Of a DNA stretch of 63,083 bases, positions 1 to 7,688 are shown one piece after another. The position numbers were made by a program, and so were the translations under genes. The stretch is from an uncultured Flavobacteriales bacterium. Lineage in GTDB: Bacteria > Bacteroidota > Bacteroidia > Flavobacteriales_D > Sanyastnellaceae. Within the stretch, counting starts at the first letter, position 1, and each line of letters opens with the position of its first letter. The DNA lies in contig CALLLH010000025.1 in the NCBI GenBank assembly GCA_938082505.1, positions 1-63,083 on the forward strand, in the 5' to 3' direction. The notes beneath the pieces were generated by a model, which saw nothing but the letters and a program-made list of their open reading frames with translations, was not told the origin of the DNA and made no database searches.

Positions 1-154
1 CCGTCAGGTCCTCGGCGGCATGGGCATCACCGGGGAGTATCCGATCATGCGCCACATGATGAACCTGGAGTCCGTGGTGACCTACGAGGGCACGCACGAC
101 ATCCACCTGCTCATCACGGGCCTCGACATCACCGGCGAGAACGCCTTCAAGTGA
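1..154 (+). CDS. gcdH: Glutaryl-CoA dehydrogenase, C-terminal end (partial)
   Basis: The window opens inside this gene; the visible frame begins at base 2 and gives 50 residues before a TGA. These residues carry the last part of the acyl-CoA dehydrogenase fold, with the family's [10 protein letters not shown] and TYEGTHDIH signatures; YEGTHDIH is typical of the flavin- and acyl-contacting C-terminal helices. The wording is closest to glutaryl-CoA dehydrogenase, which oxidises and decarboxylates glutaryl-CoA to crotonyl-CoA in lysine and tryptophan breakdown. Another acyl-CoA dehydrogenase of the same subfamily cannot be excluded, because the catalytic glutamate and substrate pocket lie outside the window. 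It converges on the omega-amidase gene with only 8 bases between the stop codons. Confidence 0.8.
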   Translation, partial: RQVLGGMGITGEYPIMRHMMNLESVVTYEGTHDIHLLITGLDITGENAFK

Positions 155-173
155 GGGCCTGATCAGGCCTTTG
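153..173. terminator. Palindrome between convergent stop codons, possible bidirectional terminator
   Basis: A perfect 14-base palindrome (156-169) is centred on GATC and extends outwards through G-T and A-T pairs. It sits between the stop of the acyl-CoA dehydrogenase gene and the opposing stop of the omega-amidase gene, where a shared terminator is expected. There is no clear T tract on either side, so the call is weak. Confidence 0.3.
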
Positions 174-960
174 GGCCGTCCGCGTCCTTGAGGAAGGGCA
201 ATCTGGTCCGGAAGACCTTCAGGTCTTCCTGCGACAACCCGGCCTGCAGTGGTTGGGGCAGACCGTCGTTTCCGGTGTCCGCCAGCAGACTTCCCGCAAA
301 GTCCGCGATGAGGCTGTCACCGGCGTAGCGGTGTCCGTTGCCGTCCATTCCAGCGCGGTTGATGCCCACGACGTAGCATTGGTTCTCGATGGCCCGGGCC
401 TGCAGGAGTGTGCGCCAGGCTGCCGAGCGGGCTTCGGGCCAATTTGCCACATAGATGGCGAGATCATAAGGCGTTTCCCTGTTGTTCCGGGAGAATACCG
501 GGAAGCGCAGGTCGTAGCAGATCTGCAGCAGGATGCGCCAGCCTCGGAACTCCACTTCGACACGGTTGCCGCCTGCCTTGAACTGCTGGTGTTCCCCGGC
601 GAGCGAGAACAGGTGCCGCTTGTCGTAAAAAGTGGGGTTGCCTTCCCCCGTTGGAGGGACGAACCAGCATCGGTTGCGGGGGTTCCCCGCATCGTCGTGG
701 CAGGCTACGCTGCCGACCACCGCGCATCCCAGCCGGTCCGACCACGACTGCATCCATTGAAGGACGCCGTCCGATCCCCTTGCCGGGTCGACCGGGGGCC
801 AGCTGAATCCAGTCGTGAACATCTCAGGGAGGACCACGAGATCGCACATTTCCGCTGCCAAGGCGGACAGCAGTCCATCAAAAGCCGTCAGGTTGGCGTC
901 GGGTTCGCGCCAGACGAGGTCGGCTTGTATGCCGACGATGTGGAAGCGATCAGCTGGCAT
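163..960 (-). CDS. Omega-amidase / carbon-nitrogen hydrolase (YafV-like)
   Basis: A nitrilase-superfamily amidase of 265 residues. Counting from the ATG at 960, the catalytic Glu-Lys-Cys triad is visible at E46 (LPEMF), K114 (YDKRHLF) and C148 (QICYDLRFP). The FYDKRHLFS and ICYDLRFP wording is that of the YafV/NIT2 branch, which hydrolyses alpha-ketoglutaramate and alpha-ketosuccinamate to the keto acid and ammonia. It follows the aminotransferase gene directly and overlaps its 3' end by 11 bases. That pairing is meaningful: glutamine or methionine transaminases produce the omega-amide that this enzyme removes. An upstream TTG at 972 is also in frame, but the ATG at 960 is preferred. Function by family is firm; the exact substrate is inferred. 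Confidence 0.88.
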   Translation of the reverse strand: MPADRFHIVGIQADLVWREPDANLTAFDGLLSALAAEMCDLVVLPEMFTTGFSWPPVDPARGSDGVLQWMQSWSDRLGCAVVGSVACHDDAGNPRNRCWFVPPTGEGNPTFYDKRHLFSLAGEHQQFKAGGNRVEVEFRGWRILLQICYDLRFPVFSRNNRETPYDLAIYVANWPEARSAAWRTLLQARAIENQCYVVGINRAGMDGNGHRYAGDSLIADFAGSLLADTGNDGLPQPLQAGLSQEDLKVFRTRLPFLKDADGPKA

Positions 961-2119
961 GGTCGGCGGCAATTTGGCGCAGTTTTCTCACCGCAGCATC
1001 AAGGGTGGCGTCCTCCTTGGCGAAGCACACGCGGACCTGTGGGGTCTGTGGTGTGTGGAAGGCGGAAAGGGGAATGGTGGCCAGCCCGTGGGTCCGGGTC
1101 CATTCTCGCGCCCAGTGACCGTCATCACTTTCTATGATGTCCCGTGCATCGAGCACCTGGAAGAATCCGCCTGCCGCAGGCGTGGAACGCCAAGCCGTTC
1201 CCTGCAATCCGTCCAGGAGCCGGTCGCGTTTCGCTTGGTACATCCGTGCAAGTCCGTTCAAGTGGGACTCACCTTGTGCCGTCGGAAGAAAGGAGGCGAG
1301 GGCCGCCTGCAACGGCGCGCCTGTCGAGAAGACATCGTATTGGTGAACCTTGCGCAGCTCCGTGGTCAGGTGCGCAGGCCCTACGGCCCAGCCGATTTTC
1401 CAACCGGTGACCTGGAGCAGTTTGCCGAAACTACCGAAGGCGAGTCCGCGTTCGCGGAGTGTCGGATGGGCAGCCAGGGACACTTCAGGACGCCCGTCGT
1501 GGACGATGGGGCCGTAGACCTCATCGCTGAGCACGAGGGTGTCGGTCCCTTCAAGGTGTTCGGCCAGGGCATTCAGGAAACCGGGAGGGCAGGCCGTTCC
1601 GGTGGGGTTGTGCGGCGTATTGAGGATGACCATCCGGGTCGGGACGTGAACCGCGTCCAGCATCGCCTCGAGGTCCCAATTGCCGTCGTCTGCCAGCAAG
1701 GGTACCTGGATGAGGTGGCCTCCGGCCAGCCGAACTGCGGGGCCATAGAGGTCATATGCTGGCGCTTGCACCACGACTTCGTCGCCAGGGTGCACCAAGG
1801 CTTGTATGGCAGCGAAAATGAGGGAGGATGCCCCGGCACCGATGGTGCATTGGCTGTCGGGATCAAATGGGGCACCATGGCGTTTCAGGTGGTGTCCGCA
1901 AATCCAGTTGCGCAAGTCGGCACGCCCTGCCATCGGGGCGTATTGGTGAATTCCGTCGCGCAGGGCCTGCACGGCGGCTTCCACCAGCCCTTCTGGAGGT
2001 GGAATGTCGGGAAACCCCTGCGCGAGGTTCAATGCGCCGTGGCGGTTGGCCAGGGCGGTCATCTCGGTGAAGATCGTCGTGCCGAGGTCCGGAAGCTTGC
2101 TGATGGGCTTCCCTTCCAT
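950..2119 (-). CDS. PLP-dependent aminotransferase, class I/II (YbdL / glutamine transaminase K-like)
   Basis: A fold-type I aminotransferase of 389 residues, full length for the family. Visible landmarks are the N-terminal LAQGFPDIPPP segment, NTPHNPTG near residue 167, the cofactor aspartate in LSDEVY (D199), and the Schiff-base lysine in SFGK (K233), followed by VTGWKIGW. LAQGFPD and the SFGK..TGWK context match the YbdL/kynurenine aminotransferase/glutamine transaminase K group, which prefer methionine, glutamine or aromatic amino acids. Only 4 bases separate it from the infB stop, and it overlaps the downstream omega-amidase gene, so it is probably transcribed with rimP-nusA-infB. Together with the amidase it would make an effectively irreversible transamination pathway using glutamine as amino donor. 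Confidence 0.88.
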   Translation of the reverse strand: MEGKPISKLPDLGTTIFTEMTALANRHGALNLAQGFPDIPPPEGLVEAAVQALRDGIHQYAPMAGRADLRNWICGHHLKRHGAPFDPDSQCTIGAGASSLIFAAIQALVHPGDEVVVQAPAYDLYGPAVRLAGGHLIQVPLLADDGNWDLEAMLDAVHVPTRMVILNTPHNPTGTACPPGFLNALAEHLEGTDTLVLSDEVYGPIVHDGRPEVSLAAHPTLRERGLAFGSFGKLLQVTGWKIGWAVGPAHLTTELRKVHQYDVFSTGAPLQAALASFLPTAQGESHLNGLARMYQAKRDRLLDGLQGTAWRSTPAAGGFFQVLDARDIIESDDGHWAREWTRTHGLATIPLSAFHTPQTPQVRVCFAKEDATLDAAVRKLRQIAADHAS

Positions 2120-2123
2120 GGCC

Positions 2124-4955
2124 TCAGTCTTGGAGGGTCTGCTTCACTTCGACTTCTTCGTAAGCTTCGATGATGTCGCCGACCTTGATGTCATTGAACT
2201 TTTCCACGTTCAGGCCGCATTCGAGGCCTTTCTTGACTTCTTTCATGTCGTCCTTGAACCGCTTGAGCGACCCAAGTTCTCCGGTGTAGACCACGATGCC
2301 GTCGCGGATGACGCGAACGCCATTGTTCCGGTTGATGGTGCCGTCGCTCACGAAACAACCGGCGATGGTGCCCACCTTCGAAATCTTGAACGTCTCCCGG
2401 ATCTCGGCCGTACCGACGATGCGCTCCTCGATCTTGGCGGAAAGCAAGCCCTCCATGGCCTCCTTCATCTCTTCGATGGCCTGGTAGATGATGGAGTACA
2501 GGCGGATCTGGATGCCTTCTTTCTCGGCGAGTTTCCGCGCGGTGCCGCTTGGGCGGACCTGGAAACCGATGATGATGGCTTCCGATGCCGAGGCGAGCAG
2601 AACGTCGCTCTCGGAAATCTGACCGACCGCCTTGTGGATGACATTGACCTGCACCTTCTCGGTCGTGAGTTTCAGCAGGCTGTCCGCCAGGGCTTCCGTG
2701 GAACCGTCCACATCACCTTTGATGATGAGGTTGAGCTCCTTGAATTCGCCCACGGCAATGCGTCGTCCCAATTCTTCGAGGGTGACCTGACGTTGGGTCC
2801 TGATGCCCTGCTCGCGCTGCAGCTGCTGTCGCTTCTGGGCGATGGTGCGGGCCTCCTTTTCTCCTTCGAATACGTGGAATTCATCTCCCGCGTTGGGAGC
2901 GCCGTCCAGTCCGAGGACGGAAACCGGGGTGGACGGTCCTGCCAGTTTGAGGTTTTCGCCCCGCTCATTGGTCATGGCGCGGACCTTTCCACTGTATTGA
3001 CCTGCGAGCATGGCGTCGCCGATGTGCAGGGTGCCCGCGGAAACGATGAGGTTGGTCACATAGCCACGGCCTTTGTCGAGGCTGGACTCGATGATGGTGC
3101 CGACCGCCCTTTTCTCGGGGTTGGCCTTCAACTCGAGCATTTCCGCCTCCAAGGTGACTTTTTCGAGCAATTCGGGAATGCCCTGGCCGGTCTTGGCCGA
3201 AATCTCCTGGCTCTGGGTCTTGCCACCCCATTCTTCAACCTGTATGCCGAGCTCGGCCAGTTCCGTGCGGATCTTGTCCGGATTGGATTCCTCCCGATCG
3301 CATTTGTTGATGGCGATGATGAACGGAATCTCGGCGGATTGCGCGTGGCTGATGGCTTCCTTGGTCTGGGGCATGACCGCGTCATCGGCCGCCACGATGA
3401 TGATGGCGAGGTCGGTGACCTGTGCACCCCTTGCCCTCATGGCGGTAAAGGCCTCGTGGCCCGGGGTATCGATGAAGGTCATGCGCGAGCCGTCGTCCAT
3501 TTTGACGCTGTACGAACCGATGTGCTGGGTGATGCCTCCGGCTTCACCATCGGTTACGTTGGTGTTCCTGATGTAGTCGAGCAGAGACGTCTTTCCGTGG
3601 TCTACGTGTCCCATGACCGTGACGATGGGAGGGCGGGAGATCATGTCGACCTCGTTGTCCTCCTCCACTTCGATGGCCTCCCGGACTTCAGCTGAAACGA
3701 AGTCGACGCCGTATCCGAACTCCTCGGCGATGATGCCGATGGTCTCCTTGTCGAGGCGCTGGTTGATGGACACCATCATGCCCAATGCCATGCAGGCCGA
3801 AATGACCTCATTGACGGAGATGTCCATCAATGTGGCCAGCTCGGATGCGGTGACGAACTCGGTCAGCTCCAAGGTGTGGGCCGCCTCCATTTGCGCGAGC
3901 TGTTCGCGTTCTGCCCTTTCGGCTTTGGCGTCGCGTTTTGCGCGGCGCGTCTTGGCGCTGGTCTGGGTCTTTTTGCCCTTGCTCAAACGCGCCAGCGTCT
4001 CCTTGATTTCCTTTTGGATGTCCTTTTCCGAAATCTCCTTGCGGGGCGCGCCGGTCACTGTGCGGCCACGTTTTACAGCCTGCTTTCCGGCTTCCTCAAC
4101 GTTGACCTTGGTGATTCGCTTGCGTTTGCGCTTTTCTCCCGCCGTAGTGGGTTTCTTTTCTACGGGCAGGTCAATCTTGCCGACCACGGTTGGGCCGGAA
4201 AGCTTGTCCGCCTTGGCCCGAACGATTTCACCTTGGGGTGCCACCGGCATCACGGGGTCGGATTTCTTCTGGGCTTCAGGCGCAGGTGCCTTGGCTGCCG
4301 TCTGGGGCACTTGGGTTGATTTCGCTGCCGGTTTGGGCGCGGGCTCCTCCTCTTTCTTGGTGGCGGTTTTCTTGGTGCTGCGTTTGGAGGAGACGGCGTC
4401 CAAGTCCACCTTCCCGACCACTTTGACCTTGGATTCCGGCGCCTTTGGGCTCTTTGGCTCCGGCCGCTCTTCTTTGGGCTCTACTGGAGCTTCAGGTGCG
4501 GGCTCGGGTTCCGGAGCTGCAACAGGGGTTTCAGCGATAGGCTCGGGAGTGGGTTCCGGTTCCGGAGTGGGCTGTGGCTCGGGTTCCACAACGGGTTCCG
4601 CAACAGGAACGGGCACGGGCTCCGGTTCGGGCTGCGGAGTGGGTGCAGGCGCTGGTGCAGGCGCTGGTGCAGGTTCCGCTGGCGCGGCTGCAGTCTCGGC
4701 CTTTCGCTTCGAGTCCACCGCAAGAGCCTCCATCTCGAGCAGGGTTTTGGACTTTTGCATGGCCTTCTCCTTGGCCGCCTTCTCGTCGGCGAAGTTGGCA
4801 CGCACAAGGGCGTACTGTTCCGGCTCCAACTTCGTGTTGGGTTTGCGCTCGACTTCGATTCCCTTGGAGGCGAGGAATTCGACAATGGAGTCGACACCGA
4901 GGTTGAATTCTCGGGCGACTTTACTGAGGCGTACCGGTTTGGAAACTTCTGACAT
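2124..4955 (-). CDS. infB: Translation initiation factor IF-2
   Basis: The GTPase that brings initiator tRNA to the 30S subunit and promotes 50S joining; 943 residues. An N-terminal IF2_N helical domain (residues 1-60) is followed by a long linker with Pro/Glu/Ala-rich low complexity (about 86-170) and Lys/Arg-rich parts to about 350. The G domain shows GHVDHGKT (449-456), DTPGHEAF (496-503), NKCD (550-553) and SAKTGQG. Beta-barrel domains II and IV follow; the end [17 protein letters not shown] is typical of the family. Cytoplasmic. It lies 48 bases downstream of nusA on the minus strand and just upstream of the aminotransferase gene. Confidence 0.98.
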   Translation of the reverse strand: MSEVSKPVRLSKVAREFNLGVDSIVEFLASKGIEVERKPNTKLEPEQYALVRANFADEKAAKEKAMQKSKTLLEMEALAVDSKRKAETAAAPAEPAPAPAPAPAPTPQPEPEPVPVPVAEPVVEPEPQPTPEPEPTPEPIAETPVAAPEPEPAPEAPVEPKEERPEPKSPKAPESKVKVVGKVDLDAVSSKRSTKKTATKKEEEPAPKPAAKSTQVPQTAAKAPAPEAQKKSDPVMPVAPQGEIVRAKADKLSGPTVVGKIDLPVEKKPTTAGEKRKRKRITKVNVEEAGKQAVKRGRTVTGAPRKEISEKDIQKEIKETLARLSKGKKTQTSAKTRRAKRDAKAERAEREQLAQMEAAHTLELTEFVTASELATLMDISVNEVISACMALGMMVSINQRLDKETIGIIAEEFGYGVDFVSAEVREAIEVEEDNEVDMISRPPIVTVMGHVDHGKTSLLDYIRNTNVTDGEAGGITQHIGSYSVKMDDGSRMTFIDTPGHEAFTAMRARGAQVTDLAIIIVAADDAVMPQTKEAISHAQSAEIPFIIAINKCDREESNPDKIRTELAELGIQVEEWGGKTQSQEISAKTGQGIPELLEKVTLEAEMLELKANPEKRAVGTIIESSLDKGRGYVTNLIVSAGTLHIGDAMLAGQYSGKVRAMTNERGENLKLAGPSTPVSVLGLDGAPNAGDEFHVFEGEKEARTIAQKRQQLQREQGIRTQRQVTLEELGRRIAVGEFKELNLIIKGDVDGSTEALADSLLKLTTEKVQVNVIHKAVGQISESDVLLASASEAIIIGFQVRPSGTARKLAEKEGIQIRLYSIIYQAIEEMKEAMEGLLSAKIEERIVGTAEIRETFKISKVGTIAGCFVSDGTINRNNGVRVIRDGIVVYTGELGSLKRFKDDMKEVKKGLECGLNVEKFNDIKVGDIIEAYEEVEVKQTLQD

Positions 4956-5003
4956 GTGCGGTTTTCCGGGGGCTATCGTTGGGTGATGGGATGGGGCTGG
5001 CGA

Positions 5004-6236
5004 TCAGACGTCGAATTCCGACTTGAGCACGTTCATGACCTCCTCGATCGTTTCGACCTCGAGGTCAGTCCGGTTCGCGAGGTCCTCCACCGTCAGGTTG
5101 AGCACGCTGCGGGCCGTATCGCATCCGATTTTCTCGAGCTCCGCGATGATCCAGGCCTCGATCTCGTCCTTGAACTCCTTGAGTTCGACATCGTCGATTT
5201 CTGTCTCTCCCTCGCGATAAACGTCGATTTCGTAGCCGGTCAATTTGCCGGCCAGTTTGATGTTGTGTCCGCCCTTTCCAATGGCCAGGGAGACCTGGTC
5301 GGGTTGCAGGTAAACCTCGGCGCGTTCTCCCTTGATGGTGATCGAGGAAATCTTGGCCGGGCTGAGGGCGCGGGCGATCAGCAGTTGGTCATTTGCCGTG
5401 TAGTTGATCACATCGATGTTCTCGTTCTTCAACTCGCGGACGATGCCATGAATCCGTGACCCCTTCATGCCAACGCATGCACCTACCGGATCGACCCGGT
5501 CGTCGTACGACTCCACGGCCACCTTGGCACGGTCGCCTGGAGCGCGGACCACCTTTTTGATTGTGATGAGTCCGTCGTAGATCTCGGGCACCTCCTGCTC
5601 GAACAGGCGGGACAGGAATTCAGGTGCGGTGCGGGACAGGATGATGCGCGGGTTGTTGTTGCGGATGTCCACTTCGGCCACCACGGCGCGAACGGCGTCC
5701 CCCTTGCGGAAGAAGTCCCCGGGAATCTGCTGGTCGCGCGGCATGATCAACTCGTTGTCATCGTCGTCGACCAAGAGAATTTCACGCTTCCAGATCTGGT
5801 AGACCTCTGCGGAGATGATCTCACCGACGCGGTCCTTGTATTTGCGGTAGAGCGCGTCCTTCTCGAGCTCCATGATTTTGCCCGCCAGATTCTGGCGCAT
5901 GGACAGCACGTTGCGCCTCCCGAAGTCCGCCAGCTTGATTTCCTCTGACACTTCCTCGCCGACTTCGAAGTCGTCCTCGATGCGGAGCGCATCGGCCAGG
6001 GCGATTTCCGCGACGGGATCCTCAACCTCGCCGTTTTCGACAATCTCGCGGTTGTGCCAGATTTCGAGGTCACCCTTCTCCGGGTTGATGATGATGTCAA
6101 AATTGTCATCAGACCCGTATTTCTTGATGATCATATTGCGGAATACCTCTTCGAGGATGCCCATCATCGTCTCCCGGTCGATGTTCTTCAACTCCTTGAA
6201 CTCCCTGAAGGAGTCAATCAGGTTCACCGTATCCAT
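5004..6236 (-). CDS. nusA: Transcription termination/antitermination factor NusA
   Basis: A 410-residue RNA polymerase-associated factor that modulates pausing, termination and antitermination. The N-terminal RNA polymerase-binding domain covers about residues 1-125. It is followed by an S1 domain and tandem KH domains (VGACVGMKGSRIHGIVRELKNENIDV, then LAIGKGGHNIKLAGKLTGYEIDV, described here as consecutive KH motifs around residues 230-340) and a short acidic tail. There are no C-terminal AR repeats, which is usual outside Proteobacteria. Its ATG overlaps the TAA of rimP by one base, giving translational coupling within the rimP-nusA-infB operon. Confidence 0.97.
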   Translation of the reverse strand: MDTVNLIDSFREFKELKNIDRETMMGILEEVFRNMIIKKYGSDDNFDIIINPEKGDLEIWHNREIVENGEVEDPVAEIALADALRIEDDFEVGEEVSEEIKLADFGRRNVLSMRQNLAGKIMELEKDALYRKYKDRVGEIISAEVYQIWKREILLVDDDDNELIMPRDQQIPGDFFRKGDAVRAVVAEVDIRNNNPRIILSRTAPEFLSRLFEQEVPEIYDGLITIKKVVRAPGDRAKVAVESYDDRVDPVGACVGMKGSRIHGIVRELKNENIDVINYTANDQLLIARALSPAKISSITIKGERAEVYLQPDQVSLAIGKGGHNIKLAGKLTGYEIDVYREGETEIDDVELKEFKDEIEAWIIAELEKIGCDTARSVLNLTVEDLANRTDLEVETIEEVMNVLKSEFDV

Positions 6237-6715
6237 TATTGCTTGAATGAAATCTTGACTTTGGTTGTGGCGATGGAGTCCCAGCCCAGCTCATGCCGGT
6301 CCGTGACCCATTCCTTGGCCTTGCGGCCTTCTATTCTTCTTTTCTCTTTGTGTTCGACGACGATGCCGTCGTCGCCCACTTCGGTCAATGTGCCTTCGAC
6401 TTTGTGGCCGTCGTGGCGTTGAACCGCCACCTCGCGACCGACATTCTTGTCGTATTGCGGACGGAGTTTCAGGGGTTGGTCCAAACCCGGTGTCGAAACC
6501 TGCAGCGCGAAATCCTGCACGTCTCGGTCGAGCCGTCCTTCGATCAGCCTCGAGAGGGCCACACACCGCGAAATCGGCATTCCCTCCGGAGCATCCACGA
6601 GTACGCGAATGTCCAGTCCGTCCGAGACGGAAAGGTCTACGAGAAATCCTCCCTCTTCAGCGAGGTATTCCTCAACCCAATGGCGGATGTTCTGTGCGTC
6701 GATCATGTCCTGCAT
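6236..6715 (-). CDS. rimP: Ribosome maturation factor RimP
   Basis: A small-subunit assembly factor of 159 residues when read from the ATG at 6715. The N-terminal alpha/beta domain (FLVDLSVSDGLDIRVLVD, then ISRCVALSRLIEGRLD) and the strongly conserved VSTPGLDQPLKLRPQY motif identify it; a C-terminal SH3-like barrel follows. A TTG codon at 6724 is in the same frame, and a second ATG lies at 6706; the first ATG is preferred. It is the first gene of rimP-nusA-infB and sits about 24 bases downstream of a strong GC hairpin in its own leader. Confidence 0.95.
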   Translation of the reverse strand: MQDMIDAQNIRHWVEEYLAEEGGFLVDLSVSDGLDIRVLVDAPEGMPISRCVALSRLIEGRLDRDVQDFALQVSTPGLDQPLKLRPQYDKNVGREVAVQRHDGHKVEGTLTEVGDDGIVVEHKEKRRIEGRKAKEWVTDRHELGWDSIATTKVKISFKQ

Positions 6716-6738
6716 AAGGCCCAACGGGTGAAGAAGAA

Positions 6739-6763
6739 GGGGGGCTTTCGGCCCCCCTTTTTC
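6739..6763. terminator. GC hairpin in the rimP leader, terminator- or attenuator-like
   Basis: A seven-base GC stem (6739-6745 with 6751-6757) closes a five-base loop. On the plus strand it is followed by five T residues, the classic shape of an intrinsic terminator, yet no plus-strand gene lies upstream for it to end. On the minus strand it lies in the rimP leader and is followed by a TTCTTCTTC tract, so it could act as a weak attenuator or translation-control element for rimP-nusA-infB. Confidence 0.5.
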
Positions 6764-6787
6764 ATCATCAACCCAACGTTGACGGTG

Positions 6788-6795
6788 CGAAAGTA
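6788..6795 (-). promoter_or_regulatory. Candidate -7 box for the rimP operon
   Basis: TACTTTCG on the minus strand matches the Bacteroidota -7 consensus TAnnTTTG at all but one of the fixed positions. It would place the transcript start about 65-70 bases before the rimP ATG, so the GC hairpin would be part of the leader. No clear TTTG box is visible 19-20 bases upstream. Confidence 0.35.
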
Positions 6796-6840
6796 GTCAA
6801 AATCCCTGTCATACCGGCATTCTCCTCTTGACGGGTTGCA

Positions 6841-6848
6841 CATCTTTG
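6841..6848 (+). promoter_or_regulatory. Candidate -7 box, leaderless arrangement, AlbA_2 gene
   Basis: CATCTTTG (one mismatch to TAnnTTTG) ends four bases before the ATG at 6853. If it is a -7 box, transcription would start at or next to the start codon. Confidence 0.4.
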
Positions 6849-6852
6849 TGTC

Positions 6853-7617
6853 ATGTCGCATGTCCTTCGAATGATCGCGGAAGGGGAGCACCAGCAACAG
6901 GACTTCAAGACGCGGATTGACGACAGCCGAAAAATCGCACGGACGCTTGTCGCCTTCGCGAACGCGGATGGAGGGCGGATTCTCATAGGGGTCAAGGACA
7001 ACGGCACTGTGAGTGGCGTGCGGGTGGATGAGGAACTCCATATGGTGGAGGCTGCAGCAGAGATGTATTGCCGCCCGGCGGTGGCCTTCAGGTCACAGGT
7101 GTGGAAGGCGGATGTGCGGAGTGTGGTCGAGGTGGTGGTGGAGCCGTCCCGTCAGCGTCCGCATCGATGTGAGGTGGAGGAGGGCCGGTGGGAGGCCTAT
7201 TTGAGGTTGGAGGATGAGAACATCAGGGTCAATGCCGTGCTCGCCAGATGCTGGGATCACGGCTTCCGTTCCGACCGTCCTGCCTTTGAGTACGACCGGC
7301 ATGTAGGCCGTCTCTTCAAGTCCTGGCGCAAAGGGAAATTGATGGGGTTCCGCCAGGTGGTGCGCACGGTCAAGCGACCGGCCAAGGGGGCGGAGGACCT
7401 CCTCGCCTTGCTGGTGGGTTGGGGCATTGTTGAAATGGTCCTTGGAGACCGCAATTTCATGTACGGTCTGGCCGATGAAACCGCATTGGAAAACCTGGAG
7501 ACCCGGGGGCCAGCCCTGTTTGACCTTGCTGTGCTGCCTCCCTCGCCAAAGGTCCGCAGGTTGCGGCCGCGGAGCATCCGTCCGGTTGAGCCGCGTGCTT
7601 TGCCACCGGATTCATGA
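6853..7617 (+). CDS. AlbA_2 (Schlafen-type) domain protein
   Basis: A 254-residue protein whose first 110 residues are an AlbA_2 / Schlafen AAA_4-type domain, recognised from E-x-x-QQDFKTRI near residue 12, the FANADGGRILIGVKDNG core (about residues 36-52) and the strand-turn after it. The domain occurs in DNA- or RNA-binding regulators and in Schlafen-like nucleases; the role here is unknown. The C-terminal half has no recognised domain and ends in an Arg/Pro-rich tail. A -7-like box lies four bases before the ATG. It is divergent from rimP, and its 3' end touches the PorZ-like reading frame, which hints at shared transcription. I cannot name a substrate or pathway. Confidence 0.75.
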   Translation: MSHVLRMIAEGEHQQQDFKTRIDDSRKIARTLVAFANADGGRILIGVKDNGTVSGVRVDEELHMVEAAAEMYCRPAVAFRSQVWKADVRSVVEVVVEPSRQRPHRCEVEEGRWEAYLRLEDENIRVNAVLARCWDHGFRSDRPAFEYDRHVGRLFKSWRKGKLMGFRQVVRTVKRPAKGAEDLLALLVGWGIVEMVLGDRNFMYGLADETALENLETRGPALFDLAVLPPSPKVRRLRPRSIRPVEPRALPPDS

Positions 7618-7688
7618 CCTTCGCAACGCCGACCCGCACAATAAATTTCCGCTTCCGGACGTACCCCACCAGCGCGCCCATGTCCACC

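Noticed and set aside
2004..3695. 563-codon open frame antisense to infB, and similar long frames antisense to actB (12930-15476), sprA (46146-48116, 48549-50270, 52134-54566) and the DUF6029 gene (38510-40003)
   Set aside because: They lie fully opposite genes with clear family motifs, have no domain resemblance, and are expected where GC-rich third positions suppress stop codons on the opposite strand.
7614..7688. Start of the PorZ-like protein at 7614, overlapping the AlbA_2 stop
   Set aside because: It would place a long non-hydrophobic stretch before the signal peptide; internal ATGs at 7680, 7689 and 7695 fit better.
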